Assembly (NCBI GenBank): GCA_026874595.1
Contig: CM049313.1
Span: forward strand, 24,424,008 to 24,488,007
DNA: 64,000 bases
Source of the DNA: Sipunculus nudus
Lineage: Eukaryota; Annelida; Sipuncula; Golfingiida; Sipunculidae
Direction of reading: 5' to 3'
Positions 33,418 to 45,017 of this stretch are shown in pieces. A model generated the notes under the pieces. It saw only the letters and a list, made by a program, of their open reading frames with translations. It searched no databases and was not told the DNA's origin. The stretch's first letter is position 1; each line of letters begins with the position of its first letter. Position numbers and translations under genes: made by a program.

Positions 33418-34366
33418 TACATGAACCTTCACAGAGTATAAACATGAACCTTCACAGAGTATAAACAGTAACCTTCATAGAGTATAAACATTAACATTCA
33501 TAGAGTATAAACATAAACGTTCACAGAGTACAAAGATTAACCTTCACAGAGTATAAACATTAACCTTCACAGAGTATAAACATTAACATTCATAGAGTAT
33601 AAACATTAACATTCATAGAGTATAAACATTGACCTTCACAGAGTATAAGCATGAACCTTCACAGTATAAATATTCACAAAGTATATACATTAACTTTCAT
33701 AGAGTATCTACATTTACCTTCATAGAGTATAAACCTTTACCTTCATAGAGAACAAACATTTACCCTCACAGAGATTAAACATTAACCTTCACAGAGAATA
33801 AACATTAACCTTCACAGAGTAAAAAACATTAACCTTCATACAGTATAAACATTAACCTTCATACAGTATAAACATTAACCATGACAGAGAATAAACATTA
33901 ACCTTCATAGAGTATAAACATTAACCTTCACAGAGTATGAACATTAACATTTATACAGTATAAAATTAACCTTGACAGAGAATAAACATTAACCTTCATA
34001 GAGTATAAACATTAACCTTCACAGAGTATGAACATTCACAGTGTATAAACGTTAACCTTCACAGAGTATGAACATTAACATTCACAGAGTATAAACATTA
34101 ACCTTGACAGAGAATAAACATTTACCTTCATAGAGTATAAACGTTAACCTTCACAGAGTATAAACATAAAAATTCACAGAGTATAAACATTAACCTTCAT
34201 GGAATATAAACATTAACCTTCACAGAGTATGAACATTAACCTTAACACAGTGTAAACATTAACCTTCACAGAGTATAAACATTAGCATTCATAGAGTATA
34301 AACATTAATCTTCACAAAGTATAAACATTAACTTTTACAGAGAATAAACATTAACCTTCACAGAAT
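33418..34366 (+). repeat. 23-bp minisatellite, about 40 copies
   Basis: The unit is close to cattaaccttcacagagtat followed by aaa. Variants alternate cacag/catag, acctt/acatt and tataaa/gaataaa. Copies remain in register with occasional short units (33660-33690, 34025). If the RecQ-like exon at 34606-34803 belongs to a gene, the array would lie in its first intron. Confidence 0.95.
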
Positions 34367-34605
34367 TCTATACATCTCTTTATAAAAAGTTATAAAATTG
34401 TTTTCATTTATTCTACATTTTCCTATGTTCATTTATCATATGAAATATGTATCATTGTATCTATTTTTGAATATAAAAAATAATATTATAGTTTATGTAA
34501 ATTTGTATTTTTATACTCTCCTTAGTGGCCATCGGAGGGAATATAACATAAACAAACGTATTATAAATTGACTTCTTATGTTCCAGATTTTATTCTGATA
34601 ATTAC

Positions 34606-34803
34606 CTTAAGTGGACTTATGTTGCTTCCCCCAAAGGCGTTTTTCAGCAATGGAAACAACATAAAAATGATGCTTTTGCCATATCCTTTGGGAAGCAGGA
34701 CACAAGTGTTGTTCCCATTCACGATGTCTTCAAGGGTTTGTTTCTGGCCATCCTTTAATTCAATTTCTGGTTTCATTTTTTTAACAACTGCATCAATATT
34801 CAT
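34606..34803 (-). CDS. RecQ-like DNA helicase, isolated N-terminal exon
   Basis: The minus-strand frame begins at ATG 34803 and gives 66 residues. It contains LKDGQKQTLEDIVNGNNT (a Q-motif-like region), then VLLPKGYGKSIIF, the Walker A motif of RecQ helicases, where the usual form is LPTGYGKS (here K for T). It ends ISPLK and meets a strong donor, AAG|GTAATT, at 34605-34604. RecQ-family proteins continue with a SLM segment at precisely this place, so the splice site is credible. Later helicase motifs are not found downstream on the minus strand in this window (to 31300). It is therefore a retained exon of a truncated gene copy, or a gene with a very long intron. The T-to-K change next to the P-loop could weaken ATP binding. 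Confidence 0.65.
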
Positions 34804-34809
34804 TTGTAA

Positions 34810-35619
34810 ACAGCGGGCTTTTCACCCAAAAAAAACTACAAGTGGGTTTATTTACATCGTGTTTTCTTGATCTCATACCTTGGAGGTAAGCTTGTAGAGT
34901 TCAAGGTCGTGTCAGACCAGGCGGCAATGGAGACGGGTGGTATACATCTTCTGGACCTAAGAACCTGGTAGCTGAGGTAAATAAAGACTATCCCCTTTTG
35001 TTGCTGCGCGCAGTTAGTTTTTATATAACATCCTTGTACTATGATACAACATTTTTTTAATACCTAGATTTCTCCTAAACTGATTTCAAGACTCGATTTC
35101 AAGAAAATATCATCGTATCGTGCCCATATCCCGCATAGCTGTATATAAAGGGGAGCGACGAAACAGTCGACCCATCTCAGGTCATCAGACGTTTCGTGGA
35201 TTTAGGCGGCTTAAGTGTGAGTGGAAGGTCACCCACCAGGAGATCACGCGCTTTGATCAAACTTTAAGAATAAAGCTACGATTTCTTATACGCGGTTGCG
35301 GTACTTATCCGACCCGTCATCGGACAATTCGGATCATGAAGCGCCCGATTTAACACAAAATATAAATGGATGGGGGCGGACGAGGAATCCCACTGAATTG
35401 TATACGTCACATAGGGGTTTTCCCAGGATTATAACGTGTTTATCAGCATTTGCCACGAGAAAATAATTTTTTTTCCGCCTGAAAGCATCGATTTTGATTC
35501 TTGTGAATATAGGAAATATTTGTCTATCATTCACTGGTAAGTGGTCAGCCGAATACATGTATCTGTATCGATTCAAGTGGCTGGTTTCGTATCTTTTTTT
35601 ACTACCACTTTCACAATGC

Positions 35620-35661
<42 letters not shown>

Positions 35662-36020
35662 TACATAAATATCATATCATTATATATATAAATCATATAT
35701 AAATATATCATATATAAAAACATCGTTTTTATCCGCGACCGCTTAAAAGAAATCAGCCCAGGGTAACATCAAATTCCGCAACTAGTAAATGTATACATTA
35801 CGAATAAAGGTATCGCAGTTGGTATAAACGAACTGGAATGCGCGGTTAGTGTAGAGAACTTTTTATTTTTGGAACATTAATCTTGTAAATATAGAAGTTT
35901 TCAACAACCCGCGATCATGGTTGTGAGGCGGATTCTGCTCCGGAAATCGGACTTGTGAAAAAAAGCTGTCTAGCCCGCGTAGCGGTGGAGTTCATTGCGT
36001 TGTTCTTTTGAAATAGTATA
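34810..36020. other. No recognisable gene; contains a (TA)n run
   Basis: Includes a TA microsatellite at 35622-35659 and unassigned sequence. A 77-codon frame at 35120-35353 is arginine-rich but shows no family match. Confidence 0.5.
35622..35659. repeat. (TA)n microsatellite
   Basis: About 38 bp of uninterrupted TA, followed by diverged AT-rich sequence with 'atcatata' repeats to about 35720. Confidence 0.95.
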
Positions 36021-36026
36021 TCGCCC

Positions 36027-36590
36027 TTACCTAATGTTTTTAAGGTTTCCAAGCCATTGTAGTGCTGAAAACGGGTGTCTGTGTATTAGAGTATCCACAT
36101 TTGTCCAGTATATCTTTAATCTTACAAGCCCACTTTTGTCAAACATACTTTTCTGGACTTTGAACATAATACTAGAAAGTTTGCTTTGTTTGCCCTCTAT
36201 TAACCTGATCCAGAAATTAATCCTTCTTTCAACTACAGCCTTTTTCCACATATACTATGCAGTTTGTTGAATTTCTGTTCATTCTGAGTAGTTTTTTATC
36301 AGCTTATACCACAGAGAAGATCTATCGATTAGGTCAAAAGCTTTCTTGTAGTCGATAAAAGCACAAAATGCTCTTGTTATGCATATATAGCTCATATATA
36401 GCAGTGATTGTGGGACAAAAATGTGGTCAAGGGTAGAATAACCCTCTCTAAACCCTGCTTGTTCATCGCCCATTATTCCACAAGCTTCTATGTAGTTTGC
36501 CAGCCTGACATTCAATGTTGCTGTGAACAGCTTGCCAAGGCAGCTGAATAAAGTTATGCCCCGATAATTATCAGTATATTAAATGTTCCC
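36027..36590 (-). pseudogene. LINE reverse transcriptase fragment with internal deletion
   Basis: The minus strand from about 36575 reads NYRGITLFSCLGKLFTA-like sequence, then NVRLANYIEACGIMGDEQAG, FREGYSTLDHIF and AFIDYKKAFDLIDRSSLWYK, the fingers and first catalytic-D part of a LINE reverse transcriptase. Just after the YKKAFD block (about 36280) the sequence jumps to a C-terminal segment, RRINFWIRLIEGKQSKLSS and KVQKSMFDKSGL, to 36027. The palm with the YADD box and several hundred residues are missing, so an internal deletion has occurred at about 36255-36285. A dead, isolated copy. Confidence 0.8.
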
Positions 36591-36715
36591 TCTGATTGGT
36601 ACAGAGGGTATATGCCTCTAACCGTCTCTCACATGCACAAACTCACGATACCAGACAGACTTTCCACTCTTCTCACACCCCCTGTCACGCACAGCCTTGC
36701 ATACCGTTCTGACCA

Positions 36716-36992
36716 TTGTTACGGAACCTAATAACAACAGATCAGGTAATCGCGACCAGCACAAATTTTGTTACTTCTCATCCGAAAATTCTAGAAATGG
36801 AAAACGCACATGAACAGACCTGAAACATCTAGAACAAAGAACGCTGCGTCTCTACGCTTCAGACCCCATACGCGAGCCAACGCCCAACAAGCGAGGTTCC
36901 CATAGCAACGAATGATGCCTGCGCTAGACGAATCAGAATGTGAACAGACACATGTTACACCCCTCGTACAATAAAACAGACACCTATAACAA
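36716..36992 (+). mobile_element. 277-bp non-coding element, TTGTTACGG...TAACAA ends
   Basis: The left end TTGTTACGGAACCTAATA matches the sequence at 49688; the right end, with 'acaataaaacag' and 'cacctataacaatatata', matches the sequence ending at 58394. The short inverted ends are TTGTTA/TAACAA. A (TAA)n/(TA)n tract follows at 37010-37062. I read it as a short, internally deleted relative of the candidate large element at 49688-58394. Confidence 0.6.
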
Positions 36993-37015
36993 TATATAAA
37001 GGTACTAATAATAAT

Positions 37016-37017
<2 letters not shown>

Positions 37018-37062
<45 letters not shown>
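37018..37062. repeat. (TA)n microsatellite
   Basis: About 45 bp of TA after a short TAA run, then a TG run (tgtgtgtgtgt) to 37074. Confidence 0.95.
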
Positions 37063-37073
<11 letters not shown>

Positions 37074-37074
37074 T

Positions 37075-38175
37075 TCTCTATATAATTCATATTTAGATAT
37101 GAAGGAGACCTTATTCAATGATGTCTGGCTGTCGGAATAGAAGTGTCTAGCCCCAACGGTAACAAAACGTGCCAGCTTACCGGACTGACGGACACAGGCC
37201 GACTGGTACAGCTCATCAGACTATTAGTCAGCTGAGCTAATAGTCAGCTGGGCTAATAAAAACACAACGCATTTCCAGATTAAAAAGAAATCTATGATGA
37301 GCCATTTAATTATCCTGCAGATCCTTTGTATGGCAGGGGACCACAAGCAAAAACTTGGCAGAAAGGTTATGATGAATATGAAAGTTACTGCGAGTATAGT
37401 GTATGCAAAACTGTTTTTTTTTTCAGGAGATTGACTTACAATCTCTTCGGTGCCATGAACGGTCACCAGGTCCCCTGTAGTTCTCCGGTCTAGAACTTTT
37501 CAGATTGGTGAACAACATTAAATGGTGAACAACATGTGTCATATTTCTTGAACATGGATATCCAACGGTTATCCAATCTGATAATAGGACCAAAGAACTG
37601 CCCAAATACCTCTCAAAGCATGGTGTTCAAAGGAGTCACAGCCGTCCTTACCATCTGCAAATTAAAGGGAAGGTAAAAAGAAACAATGCGACACTAAAGA
37701 AAATGATTAAATACTGCCAGATGAGAGGAAAGAAAACTTGAAAAACTTATCAGACTACTTGTTCAGACCAGAGTCAAAACTGACGGTCTTGGAAAACAGT
37801 CGCACCAAATATCAGTGCAAAATTACCAGGTTGTATGTTTTGCGTTGTTTACTATATTACTTCCATTAAAGCCATTGTCATACAAATTTCTCGTAAACCC
37901 GCCCTCCTATACCCCTCCATGTGTTCCAAACACACCTTTAGACCAACCAACATTTGCCATTAATAAAGGGAAAAACCTGATAACTTAGCCGACCGCGCCA
38001 AAGTCGTTAGTAGCAAAATCGTTATTATGGAAGAAACTAATCATTTTAAATAACTTTCCAGTTTTATCCCTTTTTTCTCCCATCTGGATCTTCCTGATTC
38101 TGTTACAAGCCAGTACGGCGGCCTGACATTGACCTAAGTCATTCCTAGGATTTATTGTGGAAATTCTATCCTACG
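37075..38175. other. No recognisable gene; dispersed-repeat tail fragment
   Basis: 37180-37260 carries 'gactgacggaca' and 'tagtcagctgagctaa', the latter also present as a near-duplicate beside it. It resembles the ends of the dispersed repeat copies near 62640 and 63690. The rest has no assignable content. Confidence 0.5.
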
Positions 38176-38190
38176 AAGTGTACCTGGATG
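38176..38190 (+). repeat. 15-bp target-site duplication, 5' copy
   Basis: aagtgtacctggatg is repeated exactly at 45003-45017, directly after the poly-A of the LINE. This pair marks the two ends of one target-primed insertion. Confidence 0.9.
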
Positions 38191-38293
38191 GGGCTGAATG
38201 TCATGGCTACTCGCGGCTAGACGTGCTTGTGCGTCGCTTCGCATTAGATATGATTATTGAGGGTTATTTAAAGTCAAATTTGATGTTTTTAAT

Positions 38294-38967
38294 ATGACTG
38301 GAAGAGGCAAAGCTCAAGTTGGGTCTACGCCAACTCTAGAGAGTTATGGACTGAGGAAACACAGCGAGAAAAGCAAAGAAACAGATAAACAAAGCACGCA
38401 GAGGAGGGTCAATATGGAGGACGGCACAACTGTCAAAGCAAGTACACCTGAAGGACAGATAAATAACTGTGAACTGATGCAGGCTATTCGTGATCTAGAA
38501 AAAGGTCAGTGGAGTCAGAGGAAAGAATTGTAAATAGAATTATAGTTGAGTTTAACCAAAAATTTGTTGAAATAGAAAAAAGCCTTCAGTTAGCTCATGA
38601 AGAGATCCAGGATTTAAAGAGAGAAAATAAATCGCTGAAAAATAAATTGTCACAGTGTAAATCCTCTCAGGAAGATATGGCAAATGAAGTGGGAACATTG
38701 AAAAAAGACTCTATTGCAATAAGAAGATACCGCAGTGAACACAAAATTAGAGTTTCAGGGATCCCTAAAGAACAGAAAGAGAATTGTAAAGATAAACTGG
38801 TGAAATTTATTATGGATAATAATTTAATGCCGGAAAAGTCCGGGGGAGAGATCAGCCAGTTGTTTGAAGTAGTGGGGAGGACCGGTAAACGTCGTGAAAG
38901 CCCGCGCAAAATACTGGCCACATGCTACAATAGGGAAGTCAGAAATGAACTGGTAACAGTACGCTTC
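38294..38967 (+). pseudogene. L1-type ORF1, frameshifted and truncated
   Basis: The first frame (38294-38533) is polar and charged. After a frame change near 38515 it continues through a coiled-coil segment (QLAHEEIQDLKRENKSLKNK) and an RRM-like part (HKIRVSGIPKEQKENCKDKL, RKILATCYNREVRNELV). Coiled coil plus RRM-like domain is the L1 ORF1 layout, an RNA-binding protein that coats the transcript. It stops where a dispersed repeat begins near 38962, and the C-terminal domain is not found downstream. Confidence 0.75.
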
Positions 38968-39560
38968 TAAGGAAGCAACTGATTTTCACGCTGCCAGCTT
39001 TGACCGTTTATGATATATTTAGACACCAGATGGCGGTTCGTTGTCCGCTGAAAAAAAACGTGCGTATGATGTGACAAGCAGCCAATCAGATGCCAATAAA
39101 CAAACACTCGACAGGCATCCTGGCTCCGCCCATAGCTGCGCTTCAAGCGCCCTTTGATGAGTTTACGGTCGAATTTTAATTGCTTCCTCTGCATTCTCGA
39201 ATCATCGACCGATTCGATTATGACATTATAACTGTGTTAGCGTAGCCATGTATCTGTTGTCTGCAGAACATTAAACCAGCCAGCGAGGTGTGCGCGCAGC
39301 CTTTTTTGTTACGTTTCGTTTGAATTACAGCTCACCGGCCGGGCATCCTATGTGCCTAAGGCCCTAAGCAAACCACGTCTGGGGCAATTCTCTCTGAGCC
39401 TGTGGCCTGTTCAGATAGTTACCGGGGCGATGAGCTGTCAGTCAAAACGAAATGAACATCCGTGTAATTCTCGCCTGGCAGTGTCTTTCAGCACAAGGTC
39501 TCACCTGATTTGGCAAAAATACAGAAGGACTGGCGGTCACAAGAAGAAACAATGCAAGTT
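38962..39560 (+). repeat. Dispersed repeat inside the LINE, copy A (inverted partner at 45900-46300)
   Basis: The starting acgcttctaaggaagcaact, then 'tttgaccgtttatgat', 'caaacactcgacaggcat', 'ctgtggcctgttcaga', 'gcgatgagctgtca' and 'caaaacgaaatgaaca' occur in the same order on the minus strand of 45900-46300. Copy A has an extra ~230 bp at about 39130-39360. It interrupts ORF1 of the LINE. No coding function recognised. Confidence 0.75.
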
Positions 39561-39680
39561 GATTACCAGGAAAAATCAGATTATGTGCCCGGCCAATAGA
39601 CATTATGATGCTCAACATACTGAACTTTTCGGATATGACTGCGGATATAAACATTTATCTTATTTCTAGCCCGGAAAAAT

Positions 39681-40165
39681 TAACAATGAATTTACCATAA
39701 TAAGTGATAGCATTTGCAAATTCATCAATAAGACGAATAAAATTTTGGTGCAAGCTTTCCCTGGCTTGACATTAGAAGAACTATTGCGTAAACTACAGAA
39801 TAACGTAATCAAGGTCACCGACTTCAGCATCGTGCTTGTTCGGCGGAGCGCTGCATTTATTTAATGAAAGAAGCCATGCAGTTCATCAGACAGCGAAACA
39901 AAGCGGCCATGGTTGCGGTATCTGGACTGATTTCTTGCCCATGCGACGCAGGAACATCGTATCAGGTGAAACTTTGGGAAATCAATCGACAGTTAACAAA
40001 AGATTCTGTTATATACTATACACATGGAGAGCGTTCTCTAAAAGTGACCAGGGCGTAAAGCAGGTGAATATGGAACTTTACATTCAAAATGACAAGTTGC
40101 ACTTGTCCAGAAAAGGCACACTGGCGTTAAAAAAATACTTAGTAGGTTCTGTGAACCAGGCTTGA
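39681..40165 (+). pseudogene. SGNH/GDSL hydrolase-like fragment, three frames
   Basis: Reading 39681-39835: FTIISDSICKFINKT, then ILVQAFPGLTLEELLRKLQ and VTDFSIVLV, resembling SGNH block I (SDS) and the strand before block III. A second frame (39864-40058) gives EAMQFIRQRNKAAMVAVSGL, and a third (about 40055-40162) gives QNDKLHLSRKGTLALKKYL, the C-terminal D-x-L-H block. Such domains occur in ORF1 of some LINEs and in Ngaro retroelements. Two frame changes break it. Lying inside the L1-like LINE spacer, it is most simply a nested fragment. Confidence 0.55.
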
Positions 40166-40369
40166 ACCGAAAGATTGTTAAATCATAAAATGGCCAATAT
40201 CATCTTTAATATAAACAGAATCAAATATTTTGCTTTGTGTATGGGTTGTCCTCCTGGCTCGTGGAGTCCATTGGATGACAGGAAAGTTATACTTTATCCT
40301 GGTCTAAGGGGCTTTACGGGACAGGCGAATTAACTAATAATGCTGGAAATGTAATTAAATATTGCGTAA

Positions 40370-41000
40370 ATTTAGGCAGGGGGCAGCACTTAGTTATGCT
40401 AGGGGGCTGGGCGGGGCAGGCGGATTGGCTAACAAACTATTCAAGTATGTAATGTTGTTGTAAGTACAGGCAGGGGCAGCACTTAGTAGGGATAGAGGCA
40501 CTATGTTTGTCTTTTCATTTTGATGAGCAGTAATAACAGATATCAGTCTTAAATTATTAATATGGTTAAAAAAAATTATGATGCCGGAAACATTTAATAT
40601 TGTATTAAAATGAGTTCTTCGAACTCAAAAGAAAATGAGTTCAGGTAGGGGACAGCATTTTATAACAGTGGTGATGGACACACTATATTTGTATTCTTAC
40701 TTTTTATGAGTAGTTGTAGCAGAAGTCTTTGTTACATTATTAATTGAATAGAAATTATCATATAATTATGATATTATACATTTTACATTAAATAGGAACA
40801 AATAAAAAAGTTTGGATTAAATTTCAATTGAGATCGAGACCAGGCCAGAGCGGTACTGTTTTTTATCGCTTCGTAAATATAGGGAGTTCCTTATCTGAAT
40901 GAGTAGTTATAGCAGAGATCTTTTGTTAAAATATTAATTGAATCTGAATTACGATACCGGTGAACATTCAGTATTGTATTAAAATAATAAACTCTTCGTT
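40370..41000 (+). repeat. Degenerate ~187-bp tandem repeat, about three copies
   Basis: Blocks each contain 'tgag(c/t)agt(a/t)(a/g)tagcaga', then 'ttattaat..aat' and 'attcagtattgtattaaaat' in order, starting near 40520, 40708 and 40893; preceding GC-rich 'ggcaggggcagcacttag' segments also recur (40375, 40470, 40640). Confidence 0.65.
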
Positions 41001-41464
41001 ATTTGTCATCAAACAACATTTCATGTCAAGATTGAGAGTCTAACAAGGTTTAAATTAAAGTAACATTCTCCACAAATAAATTGAGAGTACGGTCGTTTTA
41101 AGACTAGAAATATTTAAAGAGAGTGAAGGGGTAAGTTAAGACGATATGTGTACTTTCCAGGGAACATGTTATTCGAATATTTAAAATAGAAATGAATGGA
41201 GCAGGGGAAATGCTAGACCGAAATGGGTTACTGGTACGCTGGCCTAGGCATTTTTATGTATACCAGTTGCTCAACCAACATGATTGGATACATGTTGGAG
41301 ATTTCTCCCACCAGAAGCTTTAGTAATGGCTGGGGGAAATGGGCGGTTCCGTGCTACCACCTTTTTGTTAGTGTCAGCAGGGGGCTGTCAGAATTGTGTG
41401 TTGTGTTTTGTCATTGTTTGTATTTGAATCATACAAAAACCACAAAATTTTCAAAACTCATATT

Positions 41465-44400
41465 CTCTCTTAGCATGGGTCTTAAACTTGTAATCGTTTT
41501 GGAGATTAGTTTTCAAATTGATTAGTCTAATTGGAGGGGTATGTAAAGCAGAAATAAACGGAGGTCAATTTTCCGATGGCCGAAGTCCTGTAAATGTGAT
41601 ATTTTATTTTTACAGGAAACGCATAGTATATTTGAAGTAGAAAATGTATGGCGAAACGAATAGTATGGACCGATAGTATATAGTCATGGAGACTCTAGTA
41701 GTAGAGGTGCGGCTATATTGTTTAGACATAATTTGGATATGAAAGATTTAAATGCTATATACAAATCATCAGATTAAGATCAGGAAGATTAATACTAGTA
41801 AAAGTAGAAATAGAACATACGACATATTTTTTAGTTAATCTTTATTCACCTAATATTCAGAGCTGTCAGGTTGCATTGTATATTTTCAGTTGAAAGCCTT
41901 GCTTAATAAATATACTACATCAGATGATAATATTGTGATAGGGGGTGATTATAATATGGTATTAGATGAAAGTATAGATAAAAAAAGGAGGAACTCTGGA
42001 TAAAAAAAGAAAAAGTAGCTAGTATAATGTATAATATTATCGAAAACTTTGATCTTATTGACATTTGGAGAATACGAAATCCTATAGTTAAGTGTTTCAC
42101 ATGGCGACAAAAAAAGTGAAAAGATCAAGTGGAAAAGGAAAAGGATATTGGAAGCTTAATAACAGTATACTAAATGAATCTGAGTTTTTTCAAGAAATAT
42201 CTCGGGGAAAGGATAACTTGGTTAGTGGAAACATCTAAAGTAACTGATCCAGGAGTTAATTGGGAATATATAAAATATAAGATAAGAGCTTTTTGTTTGA
42301 TATATTGTAGTAAAAAGAAAAGAAACCGAGATGAAAAGGAGAAGAAATTGTTAACGGCAGAAAAAATTGTATTATCGGGTAGATGGTGAAAATTGCCCAG
42401 ATAAAATAGAAAATCATAAGCAAGATATAACAAAAATTGAAACGGAACTTGAGAAAATAGATAATGAAAAAACACAAGGTTTGTTAACTACATCACAGGT
42501 TAGATGGCACAAAAAAAAGGGAGAAGAGAACAAAATATTTTCTTAATTTAGAAAAACGAAATAATATTGAAAAAACTATAAGAAATCTAATGAAAGAAAA
42601 TAATACTAGTGTAACAAACCAATCAGAAATATTGTCAATTTGTAAAGTATATTATCAGACATTATATTCAACAAAAATAGATAAAGATACTAATTAAATA
42701 GAAGAATACTTGAATACAATAAATGTATCGAAACTTGAACAAGATGACACTAATTTGTTAGACCGGCCGATATTTTGTGAAGAATGTCTGCAAACAATAA
42801 AGACATTCTCCAGTGGGAAAAGTCCAGGGAAGGATGGTATAAGTGTAGAATTTTATAAAAAGTTCTGGCCATAATTTGGTAAGCTTATGGTAGATTGCTT
42901 TAATACATCAATTGTTAAAGGGGAGCTCTCAGAGACAGGCTGTTCTAACACTTTTAGATAAAAAGAAAGATAGAACTTTGATAAAAATTTGAGGCCAAGC
43001 TCCTTGTTGAACAATGACTTCAAAATTTTATCAAAAACTTTAGCGATAAGGCTAACAAAAATTCTTCCTAAATTAACTCATATGAATCAGACCGGATATG
43101 TGAAAGGACGGTACATTGGAGAAAATATCCGATTAATTAAAGACTTACTGCAATATACGAAGGATCGAAATCTCTCGGGCGGCCTGATAGCAATAGATTT
43201 TTGAAAAAGGATTTGACTCGTTAGAATGGTCATTTATGTTTTCAGCTATGTGAAAGTTTGTTTTTTTCCCGAATATTTCATCAACCTTATCAAGTTATTA
43301 TATAATAATATAAGTAGCACTGTAATTAACAACGGAACGACATGTGGCTATTTTCCAGTGCACAGAGGAGTTAGACAAGGGGATCCATTGTCTCCCTAAC
43401 TTTTCATTTTGTCAATTGAAATGTTAGGTCAGTTTATACGACAAGAAGATGAAATAAAGGGTATTGAAGTAGAGGACGAGGAAATAAAGTAAGTACAGTA
43501 TGCCGGTGATACAGTGGCAATTGTTAATAATATTAAGTCGGTTAAAAAGTTTCTAGAAACTGTTGAATTATTTGGAAAATATAGTGGATTGAAAATGAAT
43601 AAAGATAAATCAGAAGGATATTGGATAGGGAATTTGAGAAACTCGTCAAGTAAGCCTTTTAATATATTATGGCCAGAAAAAGGGATTAAAATACTAGATA
43701 CTTTTTCTTCATATGATAACAAAGAATGGGGAAAAGAAAATTTCTATAAGAAAATCAAAGATATTGAGAAATTAATTAATATATGGCGTATGAGAAGTCG
43801 GACTAGCAGGGACGAATCCAAATAGTCAAAACTTTTATTATTTCCAAATTTCAATATCAGTTTGCTAATGATACACTTCCATTACGATGTAAAAAGTCGT
43901 TAGAAAAAACAATCTATCATTTTATATGGAATGGAAAGTCTGAAAAATTGTCACGTAATCTACTAATTCAAGAAAAAGAAAATGGGGGCTTGAATGCACC
44001 ACATTTAGAGTCCATTAATGACATCCCGTATAGCATGGATTAAGAGATACTTGTATACAGAAGAAAGATTTTAGAAGAAATTATGGAATGTTCAATTTAA
44101 ACGGATATCACAAAATGCAGAAATTATTTTATTGGGAAATTTTGATCAGAATTTTGAAAAAGAAAATATTACAGATTTCTACAAGGAAATCCTACGAAGT
44201 GCTCAGCTAATTAGAGCCGCTTTCTACAGGGATCAAAATTCCGGTAAACACTATGTTTCAAATCAGATCACTTCAAAACAAGTGTATCAGTGTACCAGGA
44301 ATGAAATTTGTTTACCCTTTTGTAAATTGCCACGAATTAATAAATTTGTCAACATGAAGGATTATGATTGGTCTAAGGTGTACCTATTATCTAAAAGTGT

Positions 44401-44890
44401 GTTTCAGGATGTTAAGACACAAGATTTTCAGTATAATATTCTGCAAAATATTTTAGTTAATAATTACTGGTTAGAGAAGTAGAAACTTGTAACAGATAAC
44501 AAATGTATTATTGGTTAGAGAAGTGAAAACTTGTATTAATAAAAACAGATAACAAATGTACTTTTTGTAGAACCAATGTGGAAAATACAGTGCATCTATT
44601 TTGGGAATGTGAATTGATTAAAGATTTTTGGTTAGAAGAAGAAATATGGTGTCATAATTGGCTGAAAGTTGATAATTTTTGTCTCGATAAAGCAGGAATT
44701 AGGAGTGTTAGAAGAAGAAAAGTGAAAAATTATATATTTAGTATTGGTAAAAGGTATATCTATGGATGAAGATGTAAAGAAACTGTTGTAACGATAACAG
44801 GATTTGAACAATATTTAAAGAATTACATGCAGATAGAATTGATTATAGCGGATAAAAATAACAAGACTCAAGATTTGATTGACAAGTGAA
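41465..44890 (+). pseudogene. L1/Tx1-like ORF2, many stops and frameshifts
   Basis: Endonuclease blocks: MGLKLV start near 41473, FLQETHSIFEVENVW (41605-41650), RSGRLILVKVEIEHT, and VIGGDYNMVLDESI (41937). Reverse transcriptase: KTFSSGKSPGKDGISVEFYK (42805), LRPSSLLNNDFKILSK (42990), HMNQTGYVKGRYIGENIRL, GGLIAIDF followed by a frame change, HRGVRQGDPLSP (43365), and QYAGDTVAIV (43496). The catalytic YADD has become YAGD. A C-terminal CTFCRTNVENTVHLFWEC (44557-44610) matches the zinc-knuckle region. At least ten disruptions are visible. The family assignment rests on the KGRYIGENIR and VRQGDPLSP blocks. Confidence 0.85.
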
Positions 44891-45002
44891 ATGTATTAAA
44901 ATGTTTAATAGACGGAGATATATGACATGCTTTGTAAGAGATATAATTTTTCTTTATTGTGTTTTTATTATGTATTGATTATGGAATAAAGTTTGTAAAA
45001 AA

Positions 45003-45017
45003 AAGTGTACCTGGATG
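45003..45017 (+). repeat. 15-bp target-site duplication, 3' copy
   Basis: Exact repeat of 38176-38190, immediately after the LINE's terminal A-run. Confidence 0.9.

Larger units (their letters stand above)
38191..45002 (+). mobile_element. L1/Tx1-like LINE, full span, decayed, with internal foreign sequence
   Basis: A 6.8-kb insertion bounded by a perfect 15-bp target duplication. It has a ~100-bp 5' leader, ORF1 (38294 to about 38965), ORF2 with endonuclease, reverse transcriptase and zinc-knuckle region (about 41465-44880), and a 3' end with aataaa at 44985 and a short A-run. The 2.5 kb between ORF1 and ORF2 contains a dispersed repeat (38962-39560), an SGNH-like fragment (39681-40165) and a degenerate tandem repeat (40370-41000), which look like later insertions. 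Both ORFs have many stops and frameshifts, yet the target duplication is still perfect. Confidence 0.85.

Noticed and set aside
33418-34366. CRISPR-like array
   Set aside because: It is a contiguous tandem repeat without spacers in a eukaryotic genome.
34568-34870. 100-codon plus-strand frame
   Set aside because: It is the antisense shadow of the RecQ-like exon on the minus strand.
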